Source: DASYML01 sp036009045 (GTDB taxonomy: Bacteria > Acidobacteriota > Blastocatellia > Pyrinomonadales > Pyrinomonadaceae). Taken from it: a DNA stretch of 18,793 bases. Of this stretch, positions 14,135 to 18,793 are shown piece by piece. Under the pieces are notes generated by a model, which saw only the letters and a program-made list of their open reading frames with translations, ran no database searches and had not been told where the DNA came from. The number at the start of each line of letters is the position of its first letter. The first letter of the stretch is position 1. The translations under genes and the position numbers were made by a program. Location of the stretch: positions 1-18,793 of the forward strand of contig DASYML010000033.1 of NCBI GenBank assembly GCA_036009045.1, given 5' to 3'.

Positions 14135-14144
14135 CAATATATTG
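14135..14144. promoter_or_regulatory. NrdR-box-like palindrome
   Basis: CAATATATTG is a perfect 10-bp palindrome in the context ACCACAATATATTGAC, close to the NrdR operator consensus (ACAC.ATATAT.GTGT form). NrdR represses ribonucleotide reductase genes when dATP is high. It overlaps the -35 box of the nrdJ promoter by three bases. A partial second copy (TATATTG, 14165-14171) coincides with the -10; the 27-base offset is not the usual three-turn spacing, so the second box is doubtful. Confidence 0.55.
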
Positions 14145-14170
14145 ACATCATCGGGAGAAACATGTATATT
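14142..14170 (+). promoter_or_regulatory. nrdJ promoter (consensus sigma70)
   Basis: TTGACA (14142-14147), a 17-base spacer, and TATATT (14165-14170): 6/6 and 5/6 matches at ideal spacing. Transcription would start near 14177, leaving a leader of about 205 nt before the ATG at 14382. Confidence 0.65.
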
Positions 14171-14176
14171 GCGCTC

Positions 14177-14381
14177 CGCTTCAGAAAAGGCGGGTCAGGG
14201 CCGGGGAAAAGGGCCGTGAGGGTCCCACTCGGCAGGGGCCTCCGTCGCCTTAAGTTGGGCCACGCGCGCTATCCGAATCACATTTGCAAGGGCGCCGGAA
14301 GCACACTCCGAGCGCCGAATCTTTTAACACTGAAAGGGACGCCTCGCGCCGCATCTCTTGCGCGCGGGAAAGGCATAGAAG
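14177..14381 (+). ncRNA. Structured 5' leader of nrdJ, possible cis-regulatory RNA
   Basis: The leader can fold into several helices. AAGGCG (14187-14192) pairs with CGCCTT (14246-14251), enclosing a GCC-GAG/CTC-GGC stem (14213-14233). A hairpin GGCGC-CGGA/TCCG-A-GCGCC (14291-14316) is followed by GAATCTTTT, which looks like a terminator. CGCGC/GCGCG (14345-14364) ends next to the ribosome-binding site GGGAAAGG (14366-14373). I find no cobalamin-riboswitch core in it. From memory, a candidate RNA motif has been described upstream of nrdJ genes; I cannot say whether this is that motif. Confidence 0.4.
14291..14325 (+). terminator. Terminator-like hairpin inside the nrdJ leader
   Basis: A 9-bp GC-rich stem with one bulged A and a seven-base loop (AGCACAC), followed by GAATCTTTT. 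It is positioned about 115 bases after the predicted start site and 57 bases before the ATG, where an attenuator would sit. Confidence 0.45.
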
Positions 14382-16952
14382 ATGAGTACCGCTATTGACC
14401 CGAAGGCCGCGAACACAGTAGAGACAGCCCCCCCGACGGCCTCCGACACAGAGATCAAAACGACGCCCCCCATCCAGCCGCTCGGATTGAACGCCGGGCG
14501 CGTCATCAGCAAACGCTACAGCCTGAAGGACGCGCAGGGACAGCCGATAGAGGAATGGCCCGACATTGTGCGCCGCGTCGTCGGCCACGTCTCGCGCGGC
14601 GAGGCGGACGGGGCCGAGCGCGACGAGTTTTACGCGGCGATGTCCGAGATCATGCTCAATCGCGACTTCGTGCCCAACACTCCCTGTCTGGTCAACGCGG
14701 GCAGGCCCAACGGTCAACTCGCGGCCTGCTTCGTGCTCGAAGTGCCTGACTCAATCGCGGGCATCATGGAACACGCCAAGGCCGCCGCGACGATTCACCA
14801 GACGGGCGGCGGGACGGGCATGACCTATGAGCTACTACGGCCAGCCGGGGCGATGGTCAGCAGCACGCGCGGCGTCGCCAGCGGTCCAGTCTCTTTCATG
14901 AACATCGTTAATCAGGTGACGGATGTCGTCAAACAGGGAGGCGTGCGGCGCGGGGCCAACATGGGGATGCTGAGAGTGACGCATCCAGACGTGCTCAGGT
15001 TCATACACGCCAAGAACGACCAGCACTCTTTGACCAACTTTAATATCTCCGTCAACGTGACGGATAAGTTTATGGACGCGGTGGAGAATCATGAATGGTT
15101 CCAGCTTGAGTTTGACGGCAAGCCCTGGACGGACCCCGTTTATGATCCGGTGGTTGATGGAGACTATGCTATTTATCGTCGCGCGGACGGTTCGACCGAG
15201 ACCCTCCGCGATAAGGCTTCCTTTCAATCGGCGGACCTTGACGTGTGTACGAAAGAGCAGCCGCCGCGCCCTGGGATGGTCTATGCGCCGGACATCTGGA
15301 ATCGCATCATCGCCTCGGCACACAAATATGCGGAACCCGGCGTCGCCTTTATAGACCAGGTCAACAGGCATAATCATTTGATGAAGTCTATGGGACCAAT
15401 CTATTCCTGCAACCCTTGCGGCGAGCAGTTTCTGCACTTCTCAAACTCCTGCAACCTGGGTTCGGTTGATCTTAACAAGTTCTACGTCAAGGTAGGCGAC
15501 GGCTCAGACCCGATCAAGTGTATTGACTGGGACCGCCTGCGCGATGTCACGCACTTGAGCACGCGCTTTCTGGATAACGTCATAGACACTTGCGCGTGGC
15601 CGCTGCCGGAGATTGATGGCGTGGTCAAACGCACGCGGCCCGTGGGCCTCGGCATTATGGGATTCGCGGACCTCTGTCTCAATCTCAAGGTGGCGTATGG
15701 CAGCCCCGCTTCGATAGACTTGATGGACGAAGTGATGGGCTTTGTGAGGCGCGAAGCCTGGGTCGAGAGTCTGAGGCTCGGCAGCGAGCGCGGGACTTTC
15801 CCTGAGCTTGAGCCGAACCAAGAAGCTTACGCGGACTTCATCTATAACCAGATTGGTATCTCGCGCGATGTGCCGCTCACGCCGCGCAACTACGAAGTGA
15901 CGACCATCGCGCCGACCGGGACCATCTCGCTCGTCGCGGAGACCTCCTCCGGCATCGAGCCGAATTTTTCCTGGGCCTATGTTCGCAAGGACACTCTGGG
16001 CACGCGCACTTATGTTCACACGTTGGCCGCGCAGGCTCTCGGCCTCAAGGTGGACCAGACCGATCAGGAATCAATTGACAGCGCGGCGTCCTACGTCGTT
16101 GAGCACGAAGCGGAGTTGCCGTCTTACTTTATCACCGCCATGTCCATCAGCGCGCAGCAGCATGTGCATGTCCTGGCAGCGGCCCAGCGTAACGTTGATA
16201 ACTCCGTCTCCAAGACCTGCAACGGCGCGGTTGACGACACACTCGAATCCGTAGACGAACTCTATCGCCTCGCACGCCAGCTAGGATGCAAGGCAGTCAG
16301 TTATTACCGCGACGGCTCGCGCGAGGGACAGGTCCTGACCTCCATGAAGCAGGAGCCGAAGGGCGAGGTCGCCTGCAATCCCGAAGCGACCGCCGAAGAG
16401 ATAGACGAGCCGCCCGCCTCTCAGGCGGAGACGCTGTCGGCGGCAGCGCCCGCGACGACGAGAGAGAATGTTCCGTCCGCCGCGCGCGTCGAGCGTCCGC
16501 GTGAACTGCGCGGCGCGACCTGGCAGATTCCCTTCGACGGACAGAATCTCTACGTGACGGTCAACCATAACGGGCAGAGCGTCCAGGAGGTCTTTGCGAC
16601 TGGTCCAATCAGCGGCGGCGTGGGCCTGCTCGCCTCAAAGATGCTGCGCGGCGGTTTCGACGAGGCGGAGGTCGCGCACAGCTTGAACAAGGTGACGGGC
16701 ACGCACGCCGTCTGGTTCAACGAACGCTTGCTGACTTCGCCGGAACAGGCCGTCGCGGAGTGCATCATGCTTACCAGCCGTCGCCTTGAGGGCCAGCCGG
16801 ATTCGGCACGCGCCGCAGGCAAAACGCAGGCGGCCAGCGGCGGTGGCGGCATGTCAAACATGCTCGGCTCCTGCCCGGAATGTCGCGGTCAGCTTGAGCA
16901 CGCGAGCGGCTGCGACTTCTGCCGCGACTGCGGTTTTTCCAAGTGCAAGTGA
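14382..16952 (+). CDS. nrdJ: Coenzyme B12-dependent (class II) ribonucleoside-diphosphate reductase
   Basis: 856 residues. It reduces ribonucleotides to deoxyribonucleotides using adenosylcobalamin as radical source; oxygen-independent, cytoplasmic. Catalytic set: redox pair C116 (LAACFVLEV) and C357 (SNSCNLGSVDL), with the thiyl-radical cysteine C346 and E348 in NPCGE (344-348). Other landmarks are VPNTPCLVNAG (97-107), QTGGGTGMTYELLRP (140-154), RRGANMGMLRVTHPD (189-203) and TIAPTGTISL (508-517). After an Ala/Glu/Pro linker (~660-705) comes a TSCPD-type domain (~711-800). Then comes a Cys-rich tail (C831, C834, C844, C847, C850, C855) that may bind zinc and shuttle electrons. No separate ATP-cone is evident at the N-terminus. 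The leader carries a NrdR-like box and RNA structure. The NCBI-style start ATG 14382 has GGGAAAGG upstream. Confidence 0.96.
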   Translation: MSTAIDPKAANTVETAPPTASDTEIKTTPPIQPLGLNAGRVISKRYSLKDAQGQPIEEWPDIVRRVVGHVSRGEADGAERDEFYAAMSEIMLNRDFVPNTPCLVNAGRPNGQLAACFVLEVPDSIAGIMEHAKAAATIHQTGGGTGMTYELLRPAGAMVSSTRGVASGPVSFMNIVNQVTDVVKQGGVRRGANMGMLRVTHPDVLRFIHAKNDQHSLTNFNISVNVTDKFMDAVENHEWFQLEFDGKPWTDPVYDPVVDGDYAIYRRADGSTETLRDKASFQSADLDVCTKEQPPRPGMVYAPDIWNRIIASAHKYAEPGVAFIDQVNRHNHLMKSMGPIYSCNPCGEQFLHFSNSCNLGSVDLNKFYVKVGDGSDPIKCIDWDRLRDVTHLSTRFLDNVIDTCAWPLPEIDGVVKRTRPVGLGIMGFADLCLNLKVAYGSPASIDLMDEVMGFVRREAWVESLRLGSERGTFPELEPNQEAYADFIYNQIGISRDVPLTPRNYEVTTIAPTGTISLVAETSSGIEPNFSWAYVRKDTLGTRTYVHTLAAQALGLKVDQTDQESIDSAASYVVEHEAELPSYFITAMSISAQQHVHVLAAAQRNVDNSVSKTCNGAVDDTLESVDELYRLARQLGCKAVSYYRDGSREGQVLTSMKQEPKGEVACNPEATAEEIDEPPASQAETLSAAAPATTRENVPSAARVERPRELRGATWQIPFDGQNLYVTVNHNGQSVQEVFATGPISGGVGLLASKMLRGGFDEAEVAHSLNKVTGTHAVWFNERLLTSPEQAVAECIMLTSRRLEGQPDSARAAGKTQAASGGGGMSNMLGSCPECRGQLEHASGCDFCRDCGFSKCK

Positions 16953-17002
16953 ACGCCCGCGCAACGGCTGCCGTTTAAACAGTCGCGTATAAAATCATCA
17001 GC

Positions 17003-17044
17003 ATGGCCCTGAGTTTCCTTTGATGAACTCAGGGCCATTTCTTT
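17003..17044 (+). terminator. nrdJ intrinsic terminator
   Basis: ATGGCCCTGAGTT (17003-17015) pairs perfectly with AACTCAGGGCCAT (17026-17038) over a 10-base loop, followed by TTTCTTT. It lies 50 bases after the nrdJ stop codon. The rest of 16953-17237 shows nothing I can support. Confidence 0.85.
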
Positions 17045-17237
17045 ACCCTGGCGTGACTGCGGTTTTTGCTATGGCATTGTGTTGGAATCGTGAAGGATTT
17101 GTGGCGAGACAGGGTTTAGTCTATGAATGAATGGTCGAAGTCGCGGCAATGCATCGTCTGCAACGTATGCAAACGGGGTTGCTGGAAGTGTCAACCGGAA
17201 GAGGGCAAAAATTTATCTGAAGAATGAGAGGTTCTAG

Positions 17238-17738
17238 ATGACTAAAAGAATGGTGCTGGTGAAGGCCGGATGTTTGATGGCGGGTTTTGTTCTGGCTGGC
17301 TGTGCCTCCGGGACTGACAGCAATAAATTTATGACGACGGCGGCACAGGGCGGGATGGCCGAGGTCCAACTCGGACGCCTCGCCGCAGAGCGCGGGTCCA
17401 GTGAGGCCGTCAAGCAGTTCGGCCAGCATATGGTGATGGACCACTCGAAGGCGAATCAGGAATTGATGCAGTTGGCCCAGCGCAAGAATGTCAGTCTTCC
17501 GCAGGAAGTAAATTCCGATCAGAAATCCGAGGCCGATAAGTTGTCTAAACTCTCCGGCGCGGACTTCGATAAGGAGTACATGGGATACATGGTGAAGGAC
17601 CATGAGGAGGACGCGAAAGAGTTTCAGGAACAGTCTAACGGGGGCACTGATGTGGATGTCAAAGCCTTCGCCGCCAGGACCCTGCCCGTCATCCAGGGTC
17701 ATTTGAAAATGGCGCAGGAGATTAAGCGTCAGAGTTAA
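17238..17738 (+). CDS. DUF4142 lipoprotein
   Basis: 166 residues. Signal sequence MTKRMVLVKAGCLMAGFVLAGC with lipobox L19-A-G-C22, so the mature protein should be lipid-anchored in the envelope. The body is a DUF4142 four-helix, ferritin-like fold: 'KFMTTAAQGGMAEVQLGRLAAERGSSEAVKQFGQHMVMDHSKANQEL' (given here in parts: FMTTAAQGGMAEVQLG, KQFGQHMVMDHSKAN), then 'DFDKEYMGYMVKDHEEDAKEF' and 'LPVIQGHLKMA'. The paired H..DH and DHEEDA motifs are typical. The function of the family is not settled; links to stress and envelope homeostasis are suggested for relatives. GAGAGG precedes ATG. An SDR gene follows 54 bases downstream in the same direction, possibly co-transcribed. Confidence 0.9.
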   Translation: MTKRMVLVKAGCLMAGFVLAGCASGTDSNKFMTTAAQGGMAEVQLGRLAAERGSSEAVKQFGQHMVMDHSKANQELMQLAQRKNVSLPQEVNSDQKSEADKLSKLSGADFDKEYMGYMVKDHEEDAKEFQEQSNGGTDVDVKAFAARTLPVIQGHLKMAQEIKRQS

Positions 17739-17792
17739 ACGCGGCGAGAAGAGCGTAGAGAAATTTTGAAAGATCAGCGGGAGAGGTCAGCG

Positions 17793-18793
17793 ATGAATAT
17801 AGAACTGAAGAAACTGAACGAGCAGACCATCGTCATCACGGGCGCTTCGAGCGGCATCGGGTTGGTCACGACCCGCGCGGCTGCGAAGAGGGGCGCGCGG
17901 CTGGTCCTGGCGGCGCGCAACGAAAAGGCGCTCAGGCAACTGTCTGATGAGATTAACGCGGCGGGCGGCAAAGCCATTTATGTCACCGCAGACGTTGGCA
18001 AGGAAGGAGACGTGCGGCGTATCGCGGAGACTGCGCTGCAACGCTTCGGCGGATTCGATACGTGGATTAATAACGCGGGCGTCTCAATCTACGGGAAACT
18101 GATGGAGGTCCCGCTCGATGATATGCGGCAACTCTTTGAGACCAACTTCTGGGGCGTCGTGTATGGCTCGCGCGTCGCGGCCAGGCACTTGCGCGCGCAC
18201 GGCGGAGCGCTCATCAACATCGGCAGCACCGTCTCCGACCGCGCGATTCCGGTCCAGGGAATTTACAGCGCGTCCAAGCATGCCATCAAGGGCTTCACGG
18301 ATGCTCTCCGCATGGAACTCGAAGCGGATGACGCGCCCATCTCCGTGACGCTCGTCAAGCCCGCCTCGATTGACACGCCCTTCACGCATCACGCGATGAA
18401 CTACCTGGAAACAGAACCCGCGCTGCCGCCTCCCGTCTACGCGCCGGAGGTGGTGGCGGAGGCTATTCTTTACTGCGCGGAGCACCCGGAAAGGGAGGTC
18501 TTCGCGGGCGGCGGCGGCAAGGCCCTTTCGATGTCTGAGAAGTACGCGCCGAGGCTGACGGACAAGGTCATGGAGTTGACCATGATTGACCAGCAGAAGA
18601 GCGACCATCCGCCGCGCCCGCGCGAGAATAACGGCCTCTATCAAGCATCCGTCAGGAAACTGGAAGAGCGCGGCGGCCACGAAGGACACGTCGCCGAAAC
18701 CAGCCTCTATACGAAGGCATCGCTCCATCCACTATGGACCACCGCCATCGCGCTCGGCACGGGCCTCGCCATCGCCGCCCTGTGGCGTTCATC
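17793..18793 (+). CDS. SDR-family oxidoreductase with C-terminal membrane segment, partial at right edge
   Basis: At least 333 residues; no stop before the window ends. Classical short-chain dehydrogenase fold: NAD(P)-binding TGASSGIG (16-23), NNAG (93-96), N118, catalytic S145, and Y158-x3-K162 (YSASK). R42 in LAARNEKAL (39-47) after the second strand favours NADPH. After the ~240-residue catalytic core, a non-canonical extension includes a GGGGKAL stretch (239-245), a helical linker and a hydrophobic segment ~312-332 (PLWTTAIALGTGLAIAALW) that is probably a transmembrane anchor. This long form with a C-terminal helix is known among uncharacterised SDRs; the substrate is not deducible. Start ATG 17793 has GGGAGAGG upstream. 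It lies 54 bases after the DUF4142 gene. Confidence 0.92.
   Translation, partial: MNIELKKLNEQTIVITGASSGIGLVTTRAAAKRGARLVLAARNEKALRQLSDEINAAGGKAIYVTADVGKEGDVRRIAETALQRFGGFDTWINNAGVSIYGKLMEVPLDDMRQLFETNFWGVVYGSRVAARHLRAHGGALINIGSTVSDRAIPVQGIYSASKHAIKGFTDALRMELEADDAPISVTLVKPASIDTPFTHHAMNYLETEPALPPPVYAPEVVAEAILYCAEHPEREVFAGGGGKALSMSEKYAPRLTDKVMELTMIDQQKSDHPPRPRENNGLYQASVRKLEERGGHEGHVAETSLYTKASLHPLWTTAIALGTGLAIAALWRS

Larger units (their letters stand above)
13843..14381. other. Divergent regulatory region between hslO and nrdJ
   Basis: 540 bases without a protein gene. It holds a minus-strand promoter candidate for hslO, a plus-strand promoter with a NrdR-like box for nrdJ, and a ~205-base structured leader. 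The bases 13843-14060 show nothing else that I can support. Confidence 0.6.

Noticed and set aside
13843..14163. N-terminal extension of Hsp33 upstream of 13842
   Set aside because: The frame is open, but the residues do not match the family, and it would overlap the nrdJ promoter, the NrdR-like box and the hslO promoter candidate.
14177..14381. Cobalamin riboswitch ahead of nrdJ
   Set aside because: I looked for the conserved B12-box and core blocks and did not find them; class II enzymes also do not usually carry this switch themselves.
14162..14398. Plus-strand ATG frame starting in the nrdJ -10 region
   Set aside because: The ATG overlaps the promoter, the product is basic low-complexity, and the region folds as leader RNA.
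1..18793. CRISPR array, tRNA or rRNA
   Set aside because: No regularly spaced direct repeats and no tRNA- or rRNA-like conserved segments were seen on either strand.

Overview
The window looks like a chromosomal segment of a GC-rich, Gram-negative-type bacterium. My best guess is Acidobacteriota, probably Blastocatellia. This rests on gene style, a coenzyme-B12-dependent ribonucleotide reductase, DUF4142 and zinc-ribbon proteins, lipoproteins with lipoboxes, and many gene junctions occupied by long degenerate inverted repeats. It is inference from memory and not proven. I saw no tRNA, rRNA, CRISPR array or prophage genes.

Layout. Positions 1-112 are the tail of an IS5-type transposase, followed by a small two-helix membrane protein (316-633). 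A two-component system follows: a membrane histidine kinase (758-2404) and an NtrC-type sigma54 activator (2524-3903). They are separated by a perfect 28-bp inverted repeat that looks like a pair of REP elements. Converging on these from the minus strand are a small lipoprotein (3987-4544) and an exported low-complexity His/Arg-rich 81-residue protein (4869-5114).

The longest stretch without a protein gene (5115-6363) is dense in RNA signals. It holds a candidate free-standing small RNA with its own promoter and terminator (about 5525-5620) and a degenerate inverted repeat. It then holds a promoter, a ydaO/yuaA-type cyclic-di-AMP riboswitch and a downstream terminator, all ahead of an APC-superfamily transporter (6364-8361) that is therefore probably a KimA-like potassium importer. 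Next come a minus-strand double zinc-ribbon protein, purD, pspA with a membrane/coiled-coil partner gene, and minus-strand hslO (Hsp33). Beyond a divergent promoter region with a NrdR-like box and a structured leader lies nrdJ (14382-16952). The window ends with a DUF4142 lipoprotein and an SDR oxidoreductase that is still open at the right edge.

Functional threads: envelope and stress sensing (kinase/sigma54 activator, PspA pair, Hsp33, DUF4142 lipoprotein), potassium homeostasis under c-di-AMP control, and nucleotide supply (PurD, NrdJ). The genes are mostly single transcription units rather than one operon, and most junctions carry their own hairpin. I did not find a wholly new multi-gene system. 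The most promising unexplained items are the small RNA candidate, the nrdJ leader, and the word-built junction hairpins.
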